A DNA stretch of 64,000 nucleotides from Paenibacillus sp. FSL K6-0276 (GTDB taxonomy: Bacteria > Bacillota > Bacilli > Paenibacillales > Paenibacillaceae), in NCBI RefSeq assembly GCF_037977235.1, contig NZ_CP150276.1, forward strand, positions 4,960,001 through 5,024,000, written 5' to 3'. This document shows positions 34,282 through 42,802 of the stretch, one piece after another. Under the pieces are notes generated by a model. The model saw nothing but the letters and a program-made list of their open reading frames with translations. It was not told the origin of the DNA and did no database searches. Position 1 is the stretch's first letter; each line of letters opens with the position of its first letter. The position numbers and the translations under genes were made by a program.

Positions 34282-35406
34282 CTATAACGGAAGCTCGTTC
34301 AAATATTCTGGTGCGGAAACAGGTTTGCTGTAGTCCACATTATCCGTATCTGTAATCGACTCCTTGCCGTTTAAGCGAATTTGCACAAGAGAATCGTCCG
34401 AATTTTGCGCAACCGTCAGTACAACCGATTCCAACATCTCGGCCGGTACACCTTTACCGTCCGCGAACATATCATCAGTCAAGGACACGGTAACTACACC
34501 GTTCTGCCCAGCATCCACGGAATCAAGTATCGTTCCCTGCGTCATGACCATTTCCAGCCCATTTCCGGATTCAGGTCCTGCAATTAATTCGTTCAAAGCG
34601 GCAGTCAACTGTTCTTGTCCGGCGGGTACAAAGCGAGTTACAGGTACATAATATTGGGTACCATCAGGAGATGTTGTGGAAAAATAAACAGTAACCGCAC
34701 TTGAGTTCATAAGAAGTGGACCTTGCTTCGGCAAGTTAATGCCCATTGTGCGGGACAACGGACGATCAAGCGGAGTTCTTTGAAGCGGCATTTCCGTGAG
34801 CTTTTTACCATCTACCCAGAGCTGTACGCTTTTAATGTCATCTTGACCGGTCAGCGTCCAAGTGATAGCTTCGAGGATTTTGCGTTCCTCCAAAGGATCA
34901 TAGTTATTGAATTCTGAATTAAATTCGACAACAGCTAAATTCGACTTGTCTACCGTAATATGTTTGACTTCCGTTCCAGCTGGCAAAACGCCTTGGAATC
35001 CTTCAGGCAGTGATGAGGTATATTCTCCCTTGCTCACTAATGCCATTAACGAGTTTTTGAGTGCGGTGGAATCTTTGCTCTTTGGCAAGCTTAAAGATAC
35101 CGGAGCGAGTAATCCATTACCATCTTCCAAAAATACGGTTGTCCGGTCTCCGGAAGCGGTGCCCTTAGAAGTTTTAGTGCTGCCTTTAACTGCTGTCTGT
35201 GCATCATCCTGTGCCACCGGACCAAATACACCTGAATCCAAAGTAGTATCTCCACTAGTCTGTAACATTTGCGCTTCAACCTCTGGTGGCGGAGCATCTA
35301 TCGATGCTGATTCCGAACCGAACAAGCCACAACCGGACAGCGCCAGTGGAACTGCAAGTAGGCAGACTGCGGAAATTCCGCGAATTTGTTGCATTGGTTT
35401 CATCAT
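34282..35406 (-). CDS. gerM: GerM-domain lipoprotein (sporulation/germination)
   Basis: 374 residues. The lipoprotein signal has lipobox LALSGC (Cys26), followed by a Ser/Ala/Pro-rich tether and two GerM domains: about 90-215 (LLAPVSLSLPKSKDSTALKN to VQLWVDGKKL) and about 240-360 (VTVYFSTTSPDGTQYYVPVT to VQIRLNGKE). Bacillus GerM is an envelope lipoprotein needed for efficient engulfment, spore outer-coat assembly and germination. Its location upstream of rph matches Bacillus. It supports an endospore-forming host. The start has AAAGGGG upstream. Confidence 0.92.
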   Translation of the reverse strand: MMKPMQQIRGISAVCLLAVPLALSGCGLFGSESASIDAPPPEVEAQMLQTSGDTTLDSGVFGPVAQDDAQTAVKGSTKTSKGTASGDRTTVFLEDGNGLLAPVSLSLPKSKDSTALKNSLMALVSKGEYTSSLPEGFQGVLPAGTEVKHITVDKSNLAVVEFNSEFNNYDPLEERKILEAITWTLTGQDDIKSVQLWVDGKKLTEMPLQRTPLDRPLSRTMGINLPKQGPLLMNSSAVTVYFSTTSPDGTQYYVPVTRFVPAGQEQLTAALNELIAGPESGNGLEMVMTQGTILDSVDAGQNGVVTVSLTDDMFADGKGVPAEMLESVVLTVAQNSDDSLVQIRLNGKESITDTDNVDYSKPVSAPEYLNELPL

Positions 35407-35675
35407 TTATTACCCCTTTCAAGGTTAGATATCATTTGTACTGCTATGTATACGAGACCTTTGTCCAAAAAATAACAACAGCTTATCCTAAATTGTTGGA
35501 AAAGCCTGTGAGCTACTTTTTCATGTCTAGTAGAGCCTGGATTTCAGTTCACTGAAACTCCCCTCGCTGGACAATTACTTCCGGTAAACGTACAATCTGA
35601 GATAACAACAGGCCTTAACATCATACTAACGTTTGCTGTAATGAAATGACTTACTAAACAACGAGGTGACTGAAC

Positions 35676-36284
35676 ATGGCTGATGAAAAAATCGCAAAAA
35701 TCCCGTACAGTCTGAACAGCAAGGCCGTCGCTGATGCGACCAAATTCTGGCTGAACAAACGTGGAGTAACCCTGGAGGAAATCGCGGAACTCGTTATATT
35801 TCTGCAACAGAAATACTATCCGAATTTAACGATGGATGAATGCATCCATAATGTAGAGATGGTGCTCAGCAAGCGGGAAGTACAAAATGCAGTACTCACA
35901 GGCATTCAATTAGATGTAATGGCAGAAGAGGGCAAGCTGTTCTCCCCACTTCAGGATATGATCGAAAATGATGAGGGATTGTACGGTGTCGATGAGATTC
36001 TTGCCTTCTCTATCGTGAACGTATACGGTAGTATCGGCTTTACCAACTATGGCTATGTGGACAAGCTGAAGCCAGGTGTTCTTCAAAGGTTAAATGACAA
36101 AACCACCGGGCAGATCCACACATACCTCGACGACATCGTCGGAGCCGTGGCGGCTGCAGCCAGCAGCCGAATCGCACACCGCAAGCAAGCGGAGCGCGAG
36201 GTTGAGCTTGAACTACCTCATACACCGGAGGATCGTGAAGAGGCCGCTAGGAAACTTGCGGAATATGATGAAACTTCAGAGTAA
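35676..36284 (+). CDS. Phosphatidylglycerophosphatase A-family protein (YutG-like)
   Basis: 202 residues, PgpA family, similar to Bacillus YutG. Characteristic segments are WLNKRGVTLEEIAELVIFLQ, SKREVQNAVLTGIQLD, and LYGVDEILAFSIVNVYGSIG near 105-125, followed by IHTYLDDIVGAVAAAASSR. E. coli PgpA removes phosphate from phosphatidylglycerophosphate; this soluble Gram-positive branch lacks the long hydrophobic segments, so its exact role is less certain. The C-terminus is a charged extension. It is divergent from gerM (269-bp shared upstream region) and closed by its own terminator. Confidence 0.87.
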   Translation: MADEKIAKIPYSLNSKAVADATKFWLNKRGVTLEEIAELVIFLQQKYYPNLTMDECIHNVEMVLSKREVQNAVLTGIQLDVMAEEGKLFSPLQDMIENDEGLYGVDEILAFSIVNVYGSIGFTNYGYVDKLKPGVLQRLNDKTTGQIHTYLDDIVGAVAAAASSRIAHRKQAEREVELELPHTPEDREEAARKLAEYDETSE

Positions 36285-36321
36285 GGAGTTTCAGATACAC
36301 CAGATGAAACTCTAAGGATAC

Positions 36322-36374
36322 AAAAAGCGATTGTTTCGTAAAGCCCTATGGGCTGTTGAGACAATCGCTTTTTT
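36322..36374 (+). terminator. Terminator after the PgpA-like gene
   Basis: The stem AAAAGCGATTGT / ACAATCGCTTTT with inner AGCCC/GGGCT pairing ends in a six-T run. Confidence 0.9.
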
Positions 36375-36411
36375 ATGGGGATGCTTAGGCTGGTTCGTTG
36401 GGTTCGTTGGC

Positions 36412-36595
36412 TATAGGGAAATCCTCCCTATAAAATAACGATATTAACTCAAATCCAGAGATTATACGGAATTCTTCCCTATAATCTCTATGAAAACCTC
36501 AATCTAAAGCCAAATCAACAGAAATATAGGGAGAAATTCCCTATAATCAGCTCTAGAATCATTAAATCCAAAATTATAGGGAAGAATTCCTTATA
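36412..36595. repeat. Dispersed four-palindrome element, copy B (intact, 184 bp)
   Basis: 21-bp palindromes are centred at 36422, 36473, 36535 and 36585 (spacings 51, 62, 50). Cores are AGGGAAATCCTCCCT, ACGGAATTCTTCCCT, AGGGAGAAATTCCCT and AGGGAAGAATTCCTT, each within TATA...TATA arms. The first two are in opposite orientation to the third. It lies just after a terminator, between convergent genes, with no coding potential. Confidence 0.88.
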
Positions 36596-36661
36596 ATTCA
36601 CTACTAACAAACCTTTTCTTGGCATATAGAATGGTGATGCAATGCTATCGAACTAAAGACC

Positions 36662-36711
36662 CAACTAACTTCAACTAACTTCAACTAACTTCAACTAACT
36701 TCAACTAACTT
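36662..36711. repeat. 10-bp tandem repeat (CAACTAACTT, five copies)
   Basis: Five perfect units fill 50 bp of non-coding sequence. The next 230 bp contain degenerate, roughly 60-bp recurrences around CTTTCACCTGACC / CTTTCACCCGACC / CCTTCTCCTGCCC, which suggests older repeat expansion. Confidence 0.85.
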
Positions 36712-36943
36712 GGCATCTCCTTCCTACATGTACCTTCACCTGACCTAGACACTTTCATCTACAACTACCTTCGTCCACCAGGAAACTCTAAACTTCTAAT
36801 ACTTTCACCCGACCCAGCAACTCTTACCTACATATACCTTCTCCTGCCCTCCCATATCACTGACTAAGCTTCTCCCTTCATATATTCAATCAAGCGCTTA
36901 ATTACACTTATCTACATATTCCGTTCCGTCAAAACGAAAAAAA
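36712..36943. other. Non-coding pyrimidine-rich spacer
   Basis: A C/T-rich plus strand with degenerate internal recurrences (TACCTTCACCTGACC, TACTTTCACCCGACC, TACCTTCTCCTGCCC). No gene, RNA or promoter can be supported. Confidence 0.5.
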
Positions 36944-36963
36944 CAATCCAAATTCTTGGACTG
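36944..36963 (-). terminator. Terminator after the MBL-fold hydrolase gene
   Basis: On the minus strand CAGTCCAA-GAAT-TTGGATTG is followed directly by seven T. Confidence 0.8.
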
Positions 36964-37042
36964 CTCCTTCACCGTACGTTCTATTCAATTCATGATCATC
37001 ATTCGATCTTTGAGATCTATTTACTCTAGCAATACCTAGCTC

Positions 37043-38140
37043 TTACACTTGTTCAGCCACAGCGAACAAAATACCACCGTCTACCTCCAGCATTACTGTC
37101 CGCTCCCGGCGCACCAATTCCGCCAAATGCGCTAGTGTTTCACTCATCGCAAAACGCATCTGGTGAACGCTCGTTACCCGGCTGCGAAACAGGATTTCGC
37201 ACACTGCGAATCCGCTCAGCGGGCCGCTGGCTAGCAGGGCTGCCACGGTATCCAGCCGCTCCTCATGATGAGCGAGCAGGCTATTTACTCGGTGCGCGAA
37301 GCCAGCGAAGGGCTCGCGATGTCCCGGGAACGCCATGCTGACCGGGTAGCTGCCCAGCTCCTGCAGCCCCTGAAGGAACGTCTGCAGCGGCTGCGGATCG
37401 CTGCCTGGCAGCAGGCTGACATTGGGCGAGATCTGCGGCAACACAGCATCGCCACAGATCATTTGCCCGCTGCCCGCATGATACAAGCTCACATGCCCCG
37501 GCGCATGTCCGCCCGTTACGATGAGCTGCCAATCGCGGCCTCCCATGCTAAAGGACTCTTCCACATCCAGGTAGGATACAGTAGGCTGCGGCTCCACTTG
37601 GGAATTAAAGCTTTCCAAATGTACTTTAATCCCGTTCGACCACTGATCTGTCATTCCATGCCGGGAGAAATAAACCGGTAAAATATCATTGATGTCTTTG
37701 CCTTTGTCATTTCCCGCGTCTTTATCTACATCATTGCCCAAAGCATATCCCGCGCCATTCCATGCATCTTCATCCGCGTCTTTACCAGCATCATTGCCTA
37801 ACCCATCGCCCCACATCAACAACGCCTCCACATGAGCGCGTTTCGTCATCCACACCTTACAGCCACTCTGCGCCTGTAGCCAGCCCGCCAATCCGTAATG
37901 ATCGGGATGATGATGCGTAACGACGATATCCCGCACATCCATCCACGACAAGTTTAGCTCCTGCAGAATCCCGAGCCAGCAATTCTCTGTATCCGGGCTA
38001 CGCGGACCCGGATCGATAATAGTCACTCTGCCATCTTCATCCGACAGAATATAGCTGTTCACTTGACGAAGAGGCGAGTCCATGGGCACCGAGACCTGGA
38101 GAATGTTCTCGTCCCATGATGTAATCTCTGCTTTAGACAT
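37043..38140 (-). CDS. MBL-fold metallo-hydrolase with an acidic Asn/Asp/Gly-rich insertion
   Basis: 365 residues. The metal-binding motif THHHPDHYGLAGWL (His76-His81) and the later His/Asp ligands in GGHAPGHVSLYH and ICGDAVLP define a metallo-beta-lactamase-fold hydrolase of the glyoxalase-II-like group. The C-terminal helical domain (FRSRVTSVHQMRFAMSETLA) is like the winged-helix tail of LACTB2-type proteins. Residues about 111-152 form a low-complexity insertion (GNDAGKDADEDAWN..., then GNDVDKDAGNDKGKD) from a partial tandem duplication in the DNA. The ATG at 38140 after GGTGGTG is preferred; the ATG at 38179 overlapping the methyltransferase stop would add 13 residues. Substrate unknown. 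Confidence 0.85.
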   Translation of the reverse strand: MSKAEITSWDENILQVSVPMDSPLRQVNSYILSDEDGRVTIIDPGPRSPDTENCWLGILQELNLSWMDVRDIVVTHHHPDHYGLAGWLQAQSGCKVWMTKRAHVEALLMWGDGLGNDAGKDADEDAWNGAGYALGNDVDKDAGNDKGKDINDILPVYFSRHGMTDQWSNGIKVHLESFNSQVEPQPTVSYLDVEESFSMGGRDWQLIVTGGHAPGHVSLYHAGSGQMICGDAVLPQISPNVSLLPGSDPQPLQTFLQGLQELGSYPVSMAFPGHREPFAGFAHRVNSLLAHHEERLDTVAALLASGPLSGFAVCEILFRSRVTSVHQMRFAMSETLAHLAELVRRERTVMLEVDGGILFAVAEQV

Positions 38141-38179
38141 GGAGCGTTCACCACCTTTGAATCTTTTTCCGGAAACCAT

Positions 38180-38914
38180 TTAGGGCCGAATTCCACTAAA
38201 GATCATCCGTGTGGAACTTTCTGCATTATAAACTTCATCTTCATAGCTGCCATGTACAGCTTCGAGCTGCAAGCCCGCTACCTCGATCATCGCTCTGAAA
38301 TCCTCCAGTGAATACAGCTTCACACGCTCATGATATTGACGAGGTGTAGGGTCATTCTTGGTGGTTAGAATGATGTCCTTTTTCACATAACCATCCTCAA
38401 TCCGGCGTGACTCATCAATCAAATTCTCTCCATCCTCACGAGTAGAATGCGGCATAAGATTGCGAATCACATACGCAGGGTTCAAAAAATCAATAACGAA
38501 CTTGCCACCCGGCTTCAGCAGGCGGTAAATTTCACGCAGCACTTTTACCTGCTCCTCATCCTTCTCAAAATAACCAAAAGAAGTGAACAGATTTACTACT
38601 GCATCGAATCCTCCATCTAGTGGTAAATCACGCATGTCGGAACGAAGCCAAGTTACCTTCTCCGCCCCGATTTGAGATCGAGCTTCACGTAGCAATACCT
38701 CCGACAAATCTACTCCAGTAACCTCATATCCTTCCTCCGCAAGTGCCAAAGAATGACGTCCCATTCCACAACATAAATCCAGCACTCTTGAACCTGGAGG
38801 CAGTCCCAGCCAGGCGATCATCTGATCTACTTCTTTACGAGCCCCACCGAAATCTCGGTGCTTATATACGATCAGATAATCCTCTCCAAAGCTCTTTTCA
38901 TACCATTCAGTCAT
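38180..38914 (-). CDS. Class I SAM-dependent methyltransferase
   Basis: 244 residues. The SAM-binding motifs are in order: motif I VLDLCCGMGRHSLALAE near 41-57, the acidic VTGVDLSEVLL, motif II WLRSDMRDLPL, and post-motif LLKPGGKFVIDFLNP near 128. The substrate is unknown; relatives are generic small-molecule or RNA/protein methylases. The frame is open 44 codons further upstream, but the ATG at 38914 has a near-perfect AGGAGGGAG and gives a normal family N-terminus (MTEWYEKSFGEDY). It is directly upstream of the MBL hydrolase gene and probably co-transcribed with it. Confidence 0.9.
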   Translation of the reverse strand: MTEWYEKSFGEDYLIVYKHRDFGGARKEVDQMIAWLGLPPGSRVLDLCCGMGRHSLALAEEGYEVTGVDLSEVLLREARSQIGAEKVTWLRSDMRDLPLDGGFDAVVNLFTSFGYFEKDEEQVKVLREIYRLLKPGGKFVIDFLNPAYVIRNLMPHSTREDGENLIDESRRIEDGYVKKDIILTTKNDPTPRQYHERVKLYSLEDFRAMIEVAGLQLEAVHGSYEDEVYNAESSTRMIFSGIRP

Positions 38915-39064
38915 GTTATCTCTCCCTCCTACAGGCGTCTTCCTGCGACTCCACTCTATGTATGTTAATGTAACGCCATTGTACAGTCTTATACTTACAA
39001 ACTCAAAGAAGAGTCGCCACAGGGACCTCTCGGCCCTTAATGACAACTCTTATTGTAACTTACT

Positions 39065-40756
39065 TTACACAAGCTGCTGCAAATATACTCTTGCTTCATA
39101 AGGACGAAGCTTGAGAGAACTCATATCCTCATCTTTAGACACTGTATAATTAGAGATTAACAACTCCAGATGGTCTGGATTGAACTCCGCTGGCCATTCG
39201 AATACAGGCTCTCCATCAAAAAAATTCAGAATAACCAGCAGCTGCTGATCCTCTAAGGATCGGGTGTACGCATAAATCTCTGTGTGCTCTGCGAGCAGAA
39301 GATCATACGATCCGTAAACGATCACCTTGTGTTTTTTTCTTAAGGCAATCAGCTGTTTATAGTAGTTGTAAATGGAATCCGGATCTTTAACCGCATTGCC
39401 AGCGTTGATCTCCATATGGTTGGAATTCACTTCAATCCAGGGAGTCCCCGTTGTAAAACCACCTGCATGTCCATCGTCCCATTGCATGGGGGTACGGGCA
39501 TTGTCCCGGCTTTTATGATGAATCGCAGACATAATCTGTTCTTCTGGAACACCGTTTCTTCGCTTTTCTTCATAATAATTAAGTGTCTCCACATCCCGGT
39601 ATTCATCGATGGAATCGAAATAGACATTTGTCATGCCGATTTCTTCTCCTTGATAAATATAAGGTGTGCCTTCCAGCATATGAATGAAGGTCGCTAGCAT
39701 TTTGGCCGAAGGAATCCTGTAAAAGAGATCGTTCCCGAACCGAGACACCGAGCGCGGCTGGTCATGGTTACATAAATAGTTCGCATTCCAGCCTCTGTTA
39801 TGCAGAACCGTCTGCCAGTTGCTCATGATCTTTTTCAGCTCTAGTAGACTCCATGGAACAACATCCCATTTTCCACTACCCGGCGAAGCGGCATCCAGAA
39901 ACATATGCTCAAACTGAAAAGTCATGTTTAGCTCCCGGCGTCCGTCACCTACATAATCCAAAGCCTGCTCAGGCCCAAGTCCTGAAGTCTCTCCTACCGT
40001 CATAATATCGTAGAAATAGAGTACTTTATCGTATAGATTCTGTAGCAGAGTATGCACATCCTCCAGATTAGAGAACATTCCATAGGCCCTTACGGTGGGG
40101 GTTCCGTCCGGGTTGTCCGCATCGGGATACCCTTTCGTCTTCACGATATGTGCAATCGCATCAAAACGAAATCCATCTACACCCTTCTTCAGCCACCACT
40201 CTACCATCTCATGCAGCTTATCAATAACCACTGGATTCTCCCAGTTCAGATCGGGCTGGTATTTGGAGTAGAGATGAAGATAATACTCATCTGTCTGTGG
40301 ATCAAGCTCCCACACAGAGCCGCTGAAATAAGATTCCCAGTTATTCGGGGGTCCGCCATTTTTACCTTTTCGCCAAATATAAAAGTCTCGTTTTGGATTG
40401 TCCTTCGACGATCTAGATTCAACAAACCAAGGATGCTCATGTGACGTATGGTTCAGCACCAAATCCATCATCAGCTTCATCCCACGTGAGTGCAACTCCC
40501 TGAGTAATTCGTCAAAATCATCCATCGTGCCGAATTCCTTCATAATGTCACAGTAATCACTGATATCATAACCGTTATCATGGTTAGGCGATTTATAAAT
40601 AGGACAGACCCAGATCACGTCTACACCAAGGTCCTGCAAATAATCCAGCCTGGATATAACACCTCTTAAGTCTCCGATTCCATCTCCGTTACTGTCCATA
40701 AAGCTGATCGGATAAATCTGGTACACGACGCTTTCTTTCCACCATTTCGGGTTCAT
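39065..40756 (-). CDS. GH13 alpha-glucosidase / oligo-1,6-glucosidase
   Basis: A 563-residue cytoplasmic GH13 enzyme. Nucleophile Asp199 is in GVDGFRFDAIAHI, acid/base Glu256 in TVGETSGL and the transition-state stabiliser Asp332 in CNHDQPR. The calcium-loop DSNGDGIGDL (21-30) is present, as are the small B domain and a C-terminal beta domain. Positions match bacillary oligo-1,6-glucosidase within a few residues. It hydrolyses short alpha-glucosides (isomaltose, maltose, or trehalose 6-phosphate in the TreC branch; the ABC context argues for non-phosphorylated sugars). The start has AGGAGG. It is the last gene of the kinase-regulator-ABC locus, after a terminator at 40925. Confidence 0.93.
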   Translation of the reverse strand: MNPKWWKESVVYQIYPISFMDSNGDGIGDLRGVISRLDYLQDLGVDVIWVCPIYKSPNHDNGYDISDYCDIMKEFGTMDDFDELLRELHSRGMKLMMDLVLNHTSHEHPWFVESRSSKDNPKRDFYIWRKGKNGGPPNNWESYFSGSVWELDPQTDEYYLHLYSKYQPDLNWENPVVIDKLHEMVEWWLKKGVDGFRFDAIAHIVKTKGYPDADNPDGTPTVRAYGMFSNLEDVHTLLQNLYDKVLYFYDIMTVGETSGLGPEQALDYVGDGRRELNMTFQFEHMFLDAASPGSGKWDVVPWSLLELKKIMSNWQTVLHNRGWNANYLCNHDQPRSVSRFGNDLFYRIPSAKMLATFIHMLEGTPYIYQGEEIGMTNVYFDSIDEYRDVETLNYYEEKRRNGVPEEQIMSAIHHKSRDNARTPMQWDDGHAGGFTTGTPWIEVNSNHMEINAGNAVKDPDSIYNYYKQLIALRKKHKVIVYGSYDLLLAEHTEIYAYTRSLEDQQLLVILNFFDGEPVFEWPAEFNPDHLELLISNYTVSKDEDMSSLKLRPYEARVYLQQLV

Positions 40757-40924
40757 TTCTCGGTTACCTCCTATTTAGCTATATGTAGAGTTTAACCACA
40801 CAGAGCTTAGTAGATAACAAATCCCCCCTACTTCCCTAGTCCCTTGTGCCACGATACCTTATTCAAAATAACGATATCGAATTTAAGAAACACATGAACT
40901 ACCTCCTTGGCTTGAAAAAAGAAA

Positions 40925-40961
40925 AAGCCGGCAACCTTCTCTTCCGAGAGGTTACCAGCTT
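40925..40961 (-). terminator. Terminator between the permease gene and the GH13 gene
   Basis: The minus-strand hairpin AAGCTGGTAACCTCTC / GAGAAGGTTGCCGGCTT has a T-rich tail (TTTTTCTTTTTTC). It separates the ABC genes from the GH13 gene, which lies 170 bp further on. Confidence 0.85.
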
Positions 40962-41004
40962 ATTTTACATTAAGTATATATTGTGACTCTAATTATACTT
41001 GGTC

Positions 41005-41832
41005 TTAACCTTTAACCGCACCCTCTGTGATCCCTTCCATGATAAAGCGTTGGAAGAAAGCGTAGATGATGACAACCGGGATAGCTGTCAGTACGAGCGC
41101 TGCCAGGATCAGTGACCATTCCTTATTGTACTCACCGAACAGCATGTTCGTGGACAAGATCAGGGTGTATTTGTTGACATCCGTAAGCATGAGCAATGGA
41201 AGCAGGAAGTCGTTCCAAATCCACAGGAAGTCTAGAATTCCGATAGTTACTGTGATGGGCAGCAAGAGCGGGAAAATAATTTTAAAGAAAGTTTGGAAAT
41301 CTCCGCAGCCATCGATGTGCGCCGACTCTTCAAGCTCTCTAGGAATGCCCTTCACGAACCCATGATACAGGAACACCGCCATGTTGACGCCAAGACCGAT
41401 ATAGATCAGTCCCAGACCGAAGACGCTGCCTTGAACCGCCAAAGCTTTGGTTACACGGGAGAGCGAGATCATAATCGAATGGAAAGGTACCAGCATGGAA
41501 GCGACGAATAGGAAGAAAATAGCGCTGCTTATTCTCCCCGAAGTTCGGGACAGCTTATAACCAGCCATGGAGGAAAACAGCAGAATCCCGCCAATCCCCA
41601 CTACCGATACAAGGACTGAGTTCTTGACACTGTTGAACAAGTGAATTCGATCAAAGGCTTGCTTATAGTTCTCAAAATGAAGCTTGGTTGGCAAGGCCAA
41701 AATGGAATCGAATATCTCTCCTTGGGTCTTGAAGGAGTTGATGATCGCCATATAGATCGGGAAGAAGGCTAATGCAGCGCCGATAATCAGTACAATCAGG
41801 ATCAGTGTAGAGGACAGTTTGCGTGTCATCAT
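41005..41832 (-). CDS. CUT1 ABC sugar permease, MalG-type
   Basis: A 275-residue six-TM protein. The EAA loop reads PRELEESAHIDGCGDFQTFF near 165, and the C-terminus RFIMEGITEGAVKG is typical of this class. It pairs with the MalF-type protein encoded upstream, which it overlaps by 4 bases. The start is ATG at 41832. No ATPase is encoded in the locus, as in the GH65 locus; a shared MsmX-like ATPase elsewhere is likely. Confidence 0.94.
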   Translation of the reverse strand: MMTRKLSSTLILIVLIIGAALAFFPIYMAIINSFKTQGEIFDSILALPTKLHFENYKQAFDRIHLFNSVKNSVLVSVVGIGGILLFSSMAGYKLSRTSGRISSAIFFLFVASMLVPFHSIMISLSRVTKALAVQGSVFGLGLIYIGLGVNMAVFLYHGFVKGIPRELEESAHIDGCGDFQTFFKIIFPLLLPITVTIGILDFLWIWNDFLLPLLMLTDVNKYTLILSTNMLFGEYNKEWSLILAALVLTAIPVVIIYAFFQRFIMEGITEGAVKG

Positions 41833-42710
41833 GCCTCCACCTCGTTTCTCTTCGTAACTCTAATTTGGATAAGGGTCACAATCAGGATTATGATGAACAG
41901 TACAACCGACTTAGCGCTTGCATACCCGTAACGGAAGTTATTGGAGAACGCCTCTTCGTAAATATTCATCGTAATAACCTGTGTACTACGGCCAGGACCG
42001 CCACCCGTCAAGCCGAATACAACCTCAAATACTTTAAATGCCCCATTAAGCGTCAGGAAGAAACAGATGGTGATGGCATGAGAAATCATTGGGAGTGTAA
42101 TATGTCTAAAGGTTTTCACCGGATTGGCACCGTCAATAACAGCCGCTTCTTTCAAGCTTTGTGGAACGCCTTGCAAGCCGGCCAAATAAATGATCATCAT
42201 ATAACCAACGCCGTTCCATAGCGACACAATTACAATGGAGAAGAATGAAAATTTAGGATCGCCAATCCAAGACTGATCCAGGAACAGCAGCGCAGTTTTC
42301 TCTGCCAGCTGCGGCAACACCTGAGTGAAGATGAATGTCCACATAAATGCGCTTATGATCACACTGATCATATTAGGCATGAAGAAGATGGTGCGGAAAA
42401 AGCCTTTAAAGCGTGTCCGCGATTCAATAAACACAGCAAGCAACAGAGCCAGTACGTTCTGGAGAATAACCATTACGACTACGTACTTTAAGGTAAACAG
42501 CAAAGCGTTAATGAAATCTGGGTCATCCGTAAGTGCCTCAACAAAGTTGGCAAGGCCAATAAAATCATAACTGCGGTTCAGCCCGTTCCAGTCAGTAATA
42601 CTGTAGTACATTCCGCCGATGGTTGGAATCAGCATAAACGCGGTGTATAAAAGTAAGGCTGGGGCCACAAAATAGAACATGGACAGGATTTTACGAGAAT
42701 TCTTTATCAT
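41829..42710 (-). CDS. CUT1 ABC sugar permease, MalF-type
   Basis: A 293-residue six-TM protein with the EAA loop PQSLKEAAVIDGANPVKTF near 197 and GGPGRSTQVITMNIYEEAF near the end, as usual in this class. The frame is open 15 codons upstream (ATG at 42755), but the ATG at 42710 with AGAGGTG gives the normal start (MIKNSRKILSMFYFVAP). It follows the binding-protein gene by about 90 bases and overlaps the second permease gene by 4 bases. Confidence 0.93.
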   Translation of the reverse strand: MIKNSRKILSMFYFVAPALLLYTAFMLIPTIGGMYYSITDWNGLNRSYDFIGLANFVEALTDDPDFINALLFTLKYVVVMVILQNVLALLLAVFIESRTRFKGFFRTIFFMPNMISVIISAFMWTFIFTQVLPQLAEKTALLFLDQSWIGDPKFSFFSIVIVSLWNGVGYMMIIYLAGLQGVPQSLKEAAVIDGANPVKTFRHITLPMISHAITICFFLTLNGAFKVFEVVFGLTGGGPGRSTQVITMNIYEEAFSNNFRYGYASAKSVVLFIIILIVTLIQIRVTKRNEVEA

Positions 42711-42802
42711 AATGGCACACCTCTTTATGTGTTGAATACCAGAGGCGGAAGGCAATTTTAAGTGAAACCGCCTTCCGCCCTCCTATCGGCTATTGCTTTT
42801 CT

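Noticed and set aside
36662..36711. CRISPR or direct-repeat origin (iterons) at the 10-bp tandem repeat
   Set aside because: Units are contiguous without spacers, and there is no replication gene or DnaA-box cluster near.
41066..41511. Plus-strand frames antisense to the MalG-type permease gene
   Set aside because: The minus-strand permease has an EAA loop and six membrane helices; the opposite frames have no features.
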